Positions 10,636 through 18,951 of a stretch of DNA of 40,714 bases are shown one piece after another. Source of the stretch: Candidatus Borrarchaeota archaeon (lineage in GTDB: Archaea > Asgardarchaeota > Sifarchaeia > Borrarchaeales > Borrarchaeaceae). Numbering within the stretch: the stretch's first letter is position 1; each line of letters starts with the position of its first letter. The notes under the pieces are model-generated. The model ran no database searches, was not told the origin of the DNA, and saw nothing but the letters and a program-made list of their open reading frames with translations. Where the stretch lies: NCBI GenBank assembly GCA_016840315.1, contig JAEOSO010000002.1, forward strand, positions 1 through 40,714. Reading direction: 5' to 3'. The position numbers and the translations under genes were made by a program.

Positions 10636-10830
10636 ATGATCATACCCGTTCGTTGTTTCACTTGTGGAAAAGTAATTGGAGATAAGTGGCTATTCTTCTC
10701 TCAGAAAATAAAACAAGGTGATTCTCCAAAAGACGTATTAGATGAATTAGGCGTAACGAGATATTGCTGTCGAAGAATACTTTTAAGTCACGTTGACCTA
10801 ATAGATGACATCCTACAACTAATGCGATAA
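10636..10830 (+). CDS. rpoN: RNA polymerase subunit N (Rpb10 homologue)
   Basis: 64 aa: [18 protein letters not shown]...[26 protein letters not shown]. Confidence 0.9.
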   Translation: MIIPVRCFTCGKVIGDKWLFFSQKIKQGDSPKDVLDELGVTRYCCRRILLSHVDLIDDILQLMR

Positions 10831-11028
10831 ATTCTGAATGATGTAAGTAGGCAATATAATAGGAAAAAGTGCACTGTAAAAATAATGCAGATTTATATGG
10901 AGCCCTAGTGGCACTAATTCTGAGCAGAATACCCTCTCTCTATTCTAGATAAATGTTCAGTTCTTAAGTGTTGGAATGTATTTGAACGTAAATATGAAAT
11001 CATAGGATAGTAAAAAGGAGGAGAAGAA

Positions 11029-11838
11029 ATGGTAGATAAAAATCAGGTACCACCCGTTAAACTTATGTCTGATAAAGGTACCCGAATTGACGGTCGTAAA
11101 TTTAATGAATTAAGACCAATTCATATGGAGATTGGGGTGCTTAAAACGGCTGATGGATCAGCCTATGTAGAGCAAGGAAGAAATAAAATCTATGCGGCAG
11201 TATATGGCCCAAGAGAGTTACATCCGCGTCATTTAGCACTTCCCGATAAGGCTCGTGTAAGATGCATCTATCGAATGGCAACTTTCTCAGTAGAAGGCAT
11301 CCAATTTCTTGAAATTGCCTGCTGAAATGAAAGAAAAAGCCCTGCTCCAAGTAGAAGGGAACATGAATTATCAATGGTCATTCGAGAATCATTAGAGCCT
11401 GCCATTTTTTCCATCATGTTTCCTCGAACCGCTATTGATATTTATATCGAAATTGTGCAGGCGGATGGTGGAACTCGATGTGTTGGCATCATTGCTGCAT
11501 CTTTAGCTCTTGCAGATGCAGGAGTACCATTAAAAGATTTAGTAGCAGGATGTGCGGCTGGAAAAATTGACGGTACGCTTGTTTTAGATCTCAATGACAC
11601 TGAAGATAAATGTGGTGAGGCGGATCTTCCTCTTGCATTTATGCCTCGAACAAAAGAAATTACGTTGCTTCAAATGGATGGCTCACTTTCGCCAGAAGAA
11701 TTCAAAGATGCCACAAATTTGGCTATAACTGGCTGTGAAGAAATTTACGAAATGCAAAGAGAGACATTGAAGAAAAAATACGCAGAAAATCGTGATGAGA
11801 TAAATTCTGAAAAAACTACAACCAAAGAAGGTGACTGA
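11029..11838 (+). CDS. rrp41: exosome complex exonuclease Rrp41, interrupted by an in-frame TGA at 11323-11325 inside a candidate BHB intron
   Basis: Exon 1 [24 protein letters not shown]...[29 protein letters not shown]; exon 2 [65 protein letters not shown]. Same frame, separated by about 33 extra nt containing TGA. Confidence 0.85.
11282..11333 (+). other. bulge-helix-bulge-like RNA fold at the candidate rrp41 intron
   Basis: CTTTC-TCAGT-[AGA]-AGGCA-[TCCA]-ATTT-cttg-AAAT-TGCCT-GCTGA-[AAT]-GAAAG. All helices complementary with one U.G wobble; 3-nt bulges on opposite strands. Confidence 0.7.
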
Positions 11839-11839
11839 A

Positions 11840-12643
11840 ATGGTTAAATCTGCGAAAATACTTTCTGAAATAGAACAAAACTACATTGAAAAACTAGTAA
11901 ATAAAGGTACGCGTATTGACGAGCGTTCGCTAGACAGTTATAGGGATATTACAATAAAGACAAATGTTATTGAAAAAGCGAATGGTTCAGCCGATTGTAC
12001 TTTAGGTAATACCAGAGTGGTTGTAGGAGTTAAACTTGAATTGGGCACACCCTTTCCTGATATGCCCGATGAGGGCGTAGTTACCGTAAATGCTGAACTT
12101 GCACCAATTGCTTCACCTTTCTTTGAAAGTGGACCTCCCACAGAAGTAGGCATTGAATTAGCGCGAGTCGTCGACCGAGGTGTGAGACAATCAAAAGCTG
12201 TTGATACAAAAAAACTATGTATTCTCAAAGGCGAGAAAGTATGGATTGCTTTTGTCGATATTTATGCTTTAGATCATGATGGAAATCTTATTGATGCATC
12301 TGCTTTGGCTGCTATAGCGGCTCTTTTAACAGCAAAAATGCCGAAGGTAGAGATCACAAAGGATAAAGAAATTCGTCTTCTTGAAGAAACAACGCCTCTT
12401 CCCGTAGTTGATCGTCCTATCGCAGTCACCCTAGCAAAATTAAATGGCGCTATTATAGTAGATCCTTGTCTTAAAGAAGAATTTGCAATGAGAGGGCGAA
12501 TAACATTCACATTCACTGAAGAAGGAAATCTTTGTGCTTTACAAAAAGGAGGAAATGGAACCTTCTTGCAATCTGAAATATCAGATGCCTTTGATAAAGC
12601 TAGAAATATTGCATCTCAGTTACGACAATTTTTACCCAAATAA
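11840..12643 (+). CDS. rrp42: exosome complex protein Rrp42
   Basis: NKGTRIDERSLDSYRDITIKTNVIEKANGSADCTLGNTRVVVGVKLELGTPFPDMPDEGVVTVNAELAPIASPFFESGPP; starts just after rrp41. Confidence 0.9.
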   Translation: MVKSAKILSEIEQNYIEKLVNKGTRIDERSLDSYRDITIKTNVIEKANGSADCTLGNTRVVVGVKLELGTPFPDMPDEGVVTVNAELAPIASPFFESGPPTEVGIELARVVDRGVRQSKAVDTKKLCILKGEKVWIAFVDIYALDHDGNLIDASALAAIAALLTAKMPKVEITKDKEIRLLEETTPLPVVDRPIAVTLAKLNGAIIVDPCLKEEFAMRGRITFTFTEEGNLCALQKGGNGTFLQSEISDAFDKARNIASQLRQFLPK

Positions 12644-12705
12644 CTTCGTTTATACAATCATTTTCGCCCTTTTTGGGGCCTCTTTAGCGCATCGTATATC
12701 TGATA

Positions 12706-13110
12706 TTACCGATAGGATTTCTGGAATCGCCGTCTAGCACCCCTTCCACCAAATTTTTTAGGTTCTTTTCTGCGAGCATCTGATACAAGAAGTGTTCGAT
12801 CGTACTCTAGGAACTTTCGTTTTATTTCAGATTTATCGGTCCACTCTAATATGGCTTTTGCTAAGGCAGTTCTAACGGCTTCCGTCTGTCCCATAATCCC
12901 TCCTCCTCTAACATCTACGTTTATATCTATTTTATTGATAATTTCTGGTCCAACAAGAAGTACAGGTTCCATGACTTTCCATCTACATAACTCTGGTTCG
13001 AATATTTCTAAAGGAATCTTATTTATTCGTATTTTACCGTTACCTGGTCTGATTATAGCCCGTGCAATCGCAGTTTTCTTTTTTCCTGTTGTCAATATCA
13101 CTTTGGTCAT
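12706..13110 (-). CDS. rps9: 30S ribosomal protein S9
   Basis: TTGKKKTAIARAIIRPGNGKIRINKIPLE...VRGGGIMGQTEAVRTALAKAIL...C-terminal KKFGGRGARRRFQKSYR. Confidence 0.93.
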   Translation of the reverse strand: MTKVILTTGKKKTAIARAIIRPGNGKIRINKIPLEIFEPELCRWKVMEPVLLVGPEIINKIDINVDVRGGGIMGQTEAVRTALAKAILEWTDKSEIKRKFLEYDRTLLVSDARRKEPKKFGGRGARRRFQKSYR

Positions 13111-13111
13111 G

Positions 13112-13552
13112 TTAATCCCTCTTTAAAGGCGACCATCCAATCTCTTTACATATTTCGGAGAGATAGACTTTTTTTCGCGTTGTCTTACATTCAATCTTAG
13201 GGAAAGGTTCTTGTTGGGCCTCTTTAAGGTGGTTTGGTGTGCCTATATATACTTTTAATCGTTTATATGCAGTTCTTCCACGAGGTGTATCCCAAGGTAT
13301 CATTCCACGTATTATACGACGAAGTAATCTATCCGGCATACGTGGATGAAATGGTCCTTTCCACGGAGCTGTTGCAGTCCTTATTTGTAACCTTCTTTTA
13401 AATTTATTTAGTATACTCTTCCGATCACCAGTGATGATACTTTTTTCTGCATTAATAATGCTAATATTGTCACCAAGGAGTAGTCTTTTCGCTACTAAAC
13501 TTGATAAACGCCCCAGTATTTTATTTTCCGCGTTTATGACCAATTCATTCAT
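13112..13552 (-). CDS. rpl13: 50S ribosomal protein L13
   Basis: MNELVINAENKILGRLSSLVAKRLLLGDNISIINAEKSIITG...PFHPRMPDRLLRRIIRGMIPWDTPRGR; start trimmed from the ORF track to the conserved N-terminus. Confidence 0.92.
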   Translation of the reverse strand: MNELVINAENKILGRLSSLVAKRLLLGDNISIINAEKSIITGDRKSILNKFKRRLQIRTATAPWKGPFHPRMPDRLLRRIIRGMIPWDTPRGRTAYKRLKVYIGTPNHLKEAQQEPFPKIECKTTRKKVYLSEICKEIGWSPLKRD

Positions 13553-13611
13553 TTTAAACCACCGAAAGGAGATTCCGCACATTATGAGGTAGTTAACTAT
13601 ATTCGTCTTGA

Positions 13612-13983
13612 TTATGTTATAACCTTTAAATCCGATCCTTTTGGATTTTGTTTTATCAATTCTTTCAGAGTAAGACATTTACCACCAATAGAGAGTATTT
13701 TTTCTCTTGCATGCCGAGAAAAATTTAAAGCAGCAATAGTAACATGATGTAAGAGTTTACCAGTGGATAATACTTTTCCTGGAACGATTATTACATCGTC
13801 CTTTTTCGTAAGTCGACTAATTTTACTAAGATTGACCTGAACGCTCCTTCTTCGAGATCTTTGTAAATGATTGTCGATATCCTTCCATATTTTTGCATGC
13901 CATTTATGTGCACTTCTACGAAGGTATCTTCTAATAGATTGTACATTAGGATTAGTTGGACCTGTAGATTTCACCTTTTTCAC
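13612..13983 (-). CDS. rpl18e: 50S ribosomal protein L18e
   Basis: TGPTNPNVQSIRRYLRRSAHK...VNLSKISRLTKKDDVIIVPGKVLSTGKLLHHVTIAALNFSRHAREKI. Confidence 0.92.
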   Translation of the reverse strand: MKKVKSTGPTNPNVQSIRRYLRRSAHKWHAKIWKDIDNHLQRSRRRSVQVNLSKISRLTKKDDVIIVPGKVLSTGKLLHHVTIAALNFSRHAREKILSIGGKCLTLKELIKQNPKGSDLKVIT

Positions 13984-14803
13984 CTTCTTGAATTAATTTT
14001 ATTTCTTCTTTGAATGTTTCTGCTTTTTCTTGGAGTATTTCCACTGCCTTCTTAACAATTTTTTCGGGAGGTAACGCTCCAGTTGATTCTAAAGCAAATG
14101 CAAAAATTCTGTTGTCCCATCGTACTTCTATTGCATTAAAATCACATGTATCCTCGCATAGTTTGCATAAAATACAATCTAGCATGTTTTGAATTAACAG
14201 TCTGTTATCTTCAATTTTAAGTATGTTTTTTGGACAACTTTCTACGCAATCACCACATACCGTACATTCCTGTGTGTTCAGATCGATAATTGGGATGTAT
14301 TTATAGGAGCAAGTCGAAACGGGTTGCCATTTTGCATGTGTTTTTCCCTTTCCTAATTGAGCAATTGCTTCTAATTCTATGCGTTGACTTTTTGCAAGTT
14401 TAACAAGAGGTATTAAATCATTTACTGGGATAACTTCAGGATCTTGTGAAACTAGATCCCCTGAATAAATGATTACAGTATCATCTTGCGTATCTATTTC
14501 TTTAGCCTCTTTAACTAAAGTCAGGGTTACAGAGCACCTAGGACAATTAGTTCCTCCGCATCCGCAATCCTGTGGTAATACAAAGGATTCGAGATCAGTT
14601 TTAAGCGGTATTAATCCAAGTCTATGAGAAAGTATTTCGTCATATAACGCGGAGGTGTTTTCTATAATGATAACATCTTCTATAGCGAGAGTTGGAACCT
14701 CCGCTATTATAATCCTTCTGAGAGCATTTGCAAAAGAGGCATCCACATCTTCCAGTATAAATCGTAATATATCTGGTGTCTGTTCAAGTATTTGGACATT
14801 CAT
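13952..14803 (-). CDS. rpoD: RNA polymerase subunit D with two [4Fe-4S]-type ferredoxin motifs
   Basis: ILEDVDASFANALRRIIIAEVPTLAIEDVIIIENTSALYDEILSHRLGLIPL; CTVCGDCVESCP and CILCKLCEDTC. Confidence 0.93.
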   Translation of the reverse strand: MNVQILEQTPDILRFILEDVDASFANALRRIIIAEVPTLAIEDVIIIENTSALYDEILSHRLGLIPLKTDLESFVLPQDCGCGGTNCPRCSVTLTLVKEAKEIDTQDDTVIIYSGDLVSQDPEVIPVNDLIPLVKLAKSQRIELEAIAQLGKGKTHAKWQPVSTCSYKYIPIIDLNTQECTVCGDCVESCPKNILKIEDNRLLIQNMLDCILCKLCEDTCDFNAIEVRWDNRIFAFALESTGALPPEKIVKKAVEILQEKAETFKEEIKLIQEGEKGEIYRSN

Positions 14804-15249
14804 AACAATATCTCACCGAAGTAAACCCTTGAAGGAAGGGTTGCTAATAAATGTATGCGCCTTTTATTGGCTTATTAATGTTGAGATATACAGCTTTTGA
14901 ATTCTTTTTCTTTAAGAAAGGAGATTTTTTGATTCGCCTATTCGCATCTTGGTAGCAAGCAAAAAAGATTTATAACTTTTTCTTTTCTGACTAAGCCTGC
15001 AATATAGGTAATAGGCACTTACTTAAACGAAAGTTCTCTAAGGTTTTTTCCTTTCATTTCGTTCTTAATTGGCATAGTGTCTTCTTAAAACTTTAACCGA
15101 GTGATTTGTTTTTTAATTTCGTTTTCGTTAGAGCAGAAGTTGTGAATGTAGATCTCGACATATTTGTAGTCCAGGAAAGATGTGAAAGCTGGCACACAAA
15201 AACGCGGACTTTAAATAAACCACTATCAAAAGTCAGTGGTGAACAGGTA

Positions 15250-15807
15250 ATGGGAGTTACACAGCTATCTACTACCAAGGTTACTAGTGTACAAGAAAAA
15301 GTGAAGAAATTTTTATTAATGGGTCCCGCAGGGGCTGGAAAAAGTACTTTCGGGGTCTGTCTTGAATGTAAAGTTGAAGAGATTGCAATTAATTCTACTG
15401 GCATGTATATTCCTACTCCAGGAGTTGCTTTTTACAAAGTACCGTTGAAAAATGGCAAATGTTATGTTAACTGGGAATTGGGAGGACAACAGCGGTATCA
15501 GCCGCTATGGAAACTATGGTGGAAAGGTGCAAGTGGCGCTTTTTTAATCATTGATGCCTCTAATAAGGAAAGTTTATCGGTTGCCAAAAACATACACCAG
15601 TTAATTGTAGTGGAATTACGTTTACCTTATGTGGTGTGTGCCAATAAACAGGATCTTCCCAATTCTTTGTCTCCTGAAGTGATTGCTAATCAGTTAGAAA
15701 TTAACGATCATACATTAATATTTCCTACCTCAGCGTTAGCCGGTGACAATGTAAAAGAAGCTTTTCTGGAGTTAGTTCAAAGAACGGAAAGAGGGTGTGA
15801 GTTGTGA
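15250..15807 (+). CDS. Arf-like small GTPase
   Basis: G1 MGPAGAGKST, G3 WELGGQQRYQPLW, FLIIDASNKESL, G4 NKQDLPN, G5-like TSALAG. A longer ORF begins at 15106. Confidence 0.85.
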   Translation: MGVTQLSTTKVTSVQEKVKKFLLMGPAGAGKSTFGVCLECKVEEIAINSTGMYIPTPGVAFYKVPLKNGKCYVNWELGGQQRYQPLWKLWWKGASGAFLIIDASNKESLSVAKNIHQLIVVELRLPYVVCANKQDLPNSLSPEVIANQLEINDHTLIFPTSALAGDNVKEAFLELVQRTERGCEL

Positions 15808-16565
15808 TCGGTGAAACCCTGTTTTTCAATCCCTATGCTCTTCAGGAGTGCGGCATTAAAGCTATATTGCTCGTTAAGTTCGATGTCATGGTGGGACCTT
15901 ACATTGCCTTTGAGGGCATATGTTCCGAAAGCAAGGTAGTTGAAACCTTGAAAGATCCAATCACCTTGGCACAGTTCCATATGGGGCTGGCAGAGACCGA
16001 CGTCGATGTCATAGAAAAACAGGGTGAACGCATGATGATTGCCCGCCGCAGCCGAATTGTAGAAGGCGTCGATGCCAAAGACATCCTGATCTTAATTATT
16101 GACGAGAACATATCATCAAGCGAAGCCACCAAACTAGCTGACGAACTGTTGGGACGCACTGGTGGCGATCAAAACTATTTACGGAATGAATTGCGCACAT
16201 TATGTGAACAGTCCCAGGAACTTAAGGACCGCTTGCAATTACCGAAGCAACAGCCCCTGTTTGTGAAAAAGTCTGACCTGATGAAGCAGGCGGGTACTAA
16301 AATCCCGATTATGACCCCGGAACACAAAGACAAGGTCTTGAAGGGCGAAATCGCCTCGAAACTGGTGAACGACTATCCGATGGACCTGATAACCAACTTG
16401 GTGCAAGGGGTCAATGGCAAAATCACCATCCTTAGTTTATGGAAATTATACGCCCCCTTCGATATCGATCTATTGGAGGTATACGCGTTTTTTACCACCC
16501 TGAACGAATTGGAGGTTTGTCGATTTGAGGAAGCCTTTACTTTCCACAACCGACGATTACCCTGA
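15804..16565 (+). CDS. longin-like domain protein
   Basis: GTG start overlaps the GTPase stop (GTGA). ECGIKAILLVKFDVMVGPYIAFEG...IEKQGERMMIARRSRI is clearly paralogous to the 33955 CDS. Confidence 0.7.
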   Translation: MIGETLFFNPYALQECGIKAILLVKFDVMVGPYIAFEGICSESKVVETLKDPITLAQFHMGLAETDVDVIEKQGERMMIARRSRIVEGVDAKDILILIIDENISSSEATKLADELLGRTGGDQNYLRNELRTLCEQSQELKDRLQLPKQQPLFVKKSDLMKQAGTKIPIMTPEHKDKVLKGEIASKLVNDYPMDLITNLVQGVNGKITILSLWKLYAPFDIDLLEVYAFFTTLNELEVCRFEEAFTFHNRRLP

Positions 16566-16621
16566 ACGAATTGGAGGTTTGTCGATTTGAGAAAACCCTT
16601 TCTTTCTTCACTCGAAGATTA
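16498..16621 (+). repeat. 62-bp tandem duplication spanning the longin/corrinoid gene junction
   Basis: CCCTGAACGAATTGGAGGTTTGTCGATTTGAG is identical at 16498-16529 and 16560-16591; the rest of each 62-bp unit (to 16559 and 16621) is similar and both end GATTA. Confidence 0.9.
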
Positions 16622-17345
16622 TGAAACCATTAAGCGAACACCCGAGGATACACCCACGAACTATGAAATGAAGTTTTGTGGTGATAGTTTCGAATTAATT
16701 AAATTATATGAGCAGTTAAGAGACACTATTATCAAAGGAGGAGCACACTTAATCCAGGATATCCTGTCTGAGTTGCTAGAAATTAATATCAACCCCTTGA
16801 AAATTATTGATATTGTCACCGATGCCATGAACACCACCGGCCAACTATTTTCCGCACGAGAGATCTTCATCGCCGACGTGTGGTTGGCTGCCCGCTGTGT
16901 GGAAATCATCAAAAAAACCATCGAACCCCTGATAAAATCCCAAGGGCTCGATAAGGACAAGGAGAAAATCATCCTGGGAACGGTGGCTGGCGATGTCCAT
17001 AGTATCGGTCCTAAGATCGTAGAATTGTTTCTGGAAGGCGCCGGCTATGAAGTCATTAACCTGGGTGTCGACGTCTCAACCGAACGCTTTATCGAAGCCG
17101 TTGAACAGTATAAACCCGCCTTTGTGGGACTTAGCGCCTGGCTGGATACCACGGCCAACATCTCCCTAAAGCAGACCATACTAGCGCTCTCCCCGCTGCG
17201 AGATCAATATCAGTTTAAAATCATCGTGGGCGGCCCCTCCGTCACCCGAAAATTCGCCAAAGAAATCGGCGCCGATGGTTACGGCAATAATGCCGAAGAA
17301 GCCGTCCAGACCGTTACTCAACTCAAAGCAGGACGGCATACGTGA
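16587..17345 (+). CDS. B12-binding corrinoid protein (MtbC/MtaC-like)
   Basis: Cap-like helical domain, then TVAGDVHSIGPKIVELFLEGAGYEVINLGVDVS (DxHxxG motif), FVGLSAWLDTT, IIVGGPSVT. Confidence 0.85.
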   Translation: MRKPFLSSLEDYETIKRTPEDTPTNYEMKFCGDSFELIKLYEQLRDTIIKGGAHLIQDILSELLEININPLKIIDIVTDAMNTTGQLFSAREIFIADVWLAARCVEIIKKTIEPLIKSQGLDKDKEKIILGTVAGDVHSIGPKIVELFLEGAGYEVINLGVDVSTERFIEAVEQYKPAFVGLSAWLDTTANISLKQTILALSPLRDQYQFKIIVGGPSVTRKFAKEIGADGYGNNAEEAVQTVTQLKAGRHT

Positions 17346-17382
17346 GAGATGACTGAAGAATAACCAACTTACTAACTACTTA

Positions 17383-18822
17383 ATGAAAGAGGTTAAGGTG
17401 TACATCATGGGTCTTTTAAAACTCTTAAAATTAGTCATTAAAGCATCCGTCAAGAATAAATTACGGGGTTTAGGCGTTACGCTGAGCCCATTGGAACGCA
17501 CCCTGCTGTTTAATTTAAACAAGGTACCGGATCGAGTCGCCACCATTTTGGTGGCCGCCAATACCCATCCTAAGTTTGTGGATCCGTCAGTCAGCTGGAT
17601 CGACTTACTGGATGACGTTGATAAGAACGTGGAACTCACCAGGAAATTGTATGAACGCTTCCCGGTAGACTGTATTACCATGCTCTACTGGGGGGGGCCA
17701 CTACTAAGTTCCGGCCTGCATGAGATGGGAGTACCCTTCCAATTCACGGAATGGAACTATCCCACTAACACCGACAACATCATCAAGGTGGCCGATGACT
17801 TGGATAGCATCCATCCGCCAGAAATCGAAGGCTACTTTGAAACCGCACTCCAAGTGCTCGTCAAAGTCCAAGAAGAACTGCCGGATATCCTGACCGGTCC
17901 ATTCATTAGCTCCACCTTTACGTTGGGCTGCTTCTTGCGATCCACTGAATTGCTACTGGAAGATCTGAGATACTATCAACGATTTATCAACGCCGAAACT
18001 GAAAGCGAACGCCGCAAAATCGAAGACTACTGCCACACGCTGGGCACCTATCCAACGTTTTTCTTAGACGAAATGAAGACCTTCGGCGAACTCGTGCTGA
18101 AGATCGTCCAACGTTATAGAGAATACGGAATTGACCCCACTGGCACCGTTTTCTGGGAACTCTACGCCAGTCCACCCAGCTTGGACGTCGATGAATTCCT
18201 GGAATACGTCTACCCCCACATCTACGACATGTATAAAACCGTGCAGCGCTACCACCCGCTGGGAATCACCTATTACCCTGATACGCTGGAGCGCTGGAAA
18301 CTGCTGTTCGACCACGCCGTCAGCGACAAACAGTACCTGCCCACCATTTCGCTGCCCGCCGCGGTGACTTTCCCCATCGATGAACAAGGCGATCTAGACT
18401 GCAACCACCATGAAATGATCAGGCTGTGCAAAGAATATAACCGGCCCTACGCCGTCGCCATCCTGCCCTACTTCTTGCGAGACGCCACCAAAGAAGAAAT
18501 CTATCAAAAAATCAAAGAAATCATGGAATTCAGCGTCCAAGCACAACTCCCGGTCATGATCAGCCCGGCTGCCCTCACCAACGACACCGATCCGGAAAAA
18601 GTCGATAGTTTCTTCCAGGCCGTACTCGACCACGGCAACTACAGCCAACAACCCTACCGTAAACTCACCAAACAGCAACTCAAACAGTGCCCCGTCTGCC
18701 ACAAGCCCACCCAGCTGTCCTTCGAGGAACGAAGAGTATTCTGCCCCTCCTGCCACTATTCCGCACAATTCGCCGGCGATGAACACATGGACTACGCCGT
18801 CATCATCAAAGCAAACAGCTAA
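17383..18822 (+). CDS. uroporphyrinogen decarboxylase-superfamily (MtaA/MtbA-like) protein with C-terminal zinc ribbon
   Basis: GPFISSTFTLGCFLRSTELLLEDLRY...YASPPSLDVDEFLEYVYPHIYDMYKTVQRYHP; C-terminal CPVC...CPSC. Start may be 17407. Confidence 0.7.
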   Translation: MKEVKVYIMGLLKLLKLVIKASVKNKLRGLGVTLSPLERTLLFNLNKVPDRVATILVAANTHPKFVDPSVSWIDLLDDVDKNVELTRKLYERFPVDCITMLYWGGPLLSSGLHEMGVPFQFTEWNYPTNTDNIIKVADDLDSIHPPEIEGYFETALQVLVKVQEELPDILTGPFISSTFTLGCFLRSTELLLEDLRYYQRFINAETESERRKIEDYCHTLGTYPTFFLDEMKTFGELVLKIVQRYREYGIDPTGTVFWELYASPPSLDVDEFLEYVYPHIYDMYKTVQRYHPLGITYYPDTLERWKLLFDHAVSDKQYLPTISLPAAVTFPIDEQGDLDCNHHEMIRLCKEYNRPYAVAILPYFLRDATKEEIYQKIKEIMEFSVQAQLPVMISPAALTNDTDPEKVDSFFQAVLDHGNYSQQPYRKLTKQQLKQCPVCHKPTQLSFEERRVFCPSCHYSAQFAGDEHMDYAVIIKANS

Positions 18823-18951
18823 ATTTCAGTATTTCGCAGAGATCATACAAATATCATCTCTTATCAATATATAATGAAATCAGCATAGAATCAACATTCA
18901 TATAAGGAAAAAAATCACTATTGCAACTCTTTTTTAGCCATTTTACAGTTA

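Noticed and set aside
11323-11325. In-frame TGA in rrp41 as selenocysteine codon
   Set aside because: It lies in an inserted segment absent from normal Rrp41, not at a catalytic position. Archaeal SECIS elements are normally in UTRs, and the hairpin here is upstream of the TGA and fits a BHB better.
17987-18786. Antisense and overlapping ORFs in the methyltransferase gene (17987-18175, 18064-18387, 18394-18786 minus, 18131-18367 plus)
   Set aside because: By-products of the GC-rich codon usage of the sense gene; no recognisable domains.
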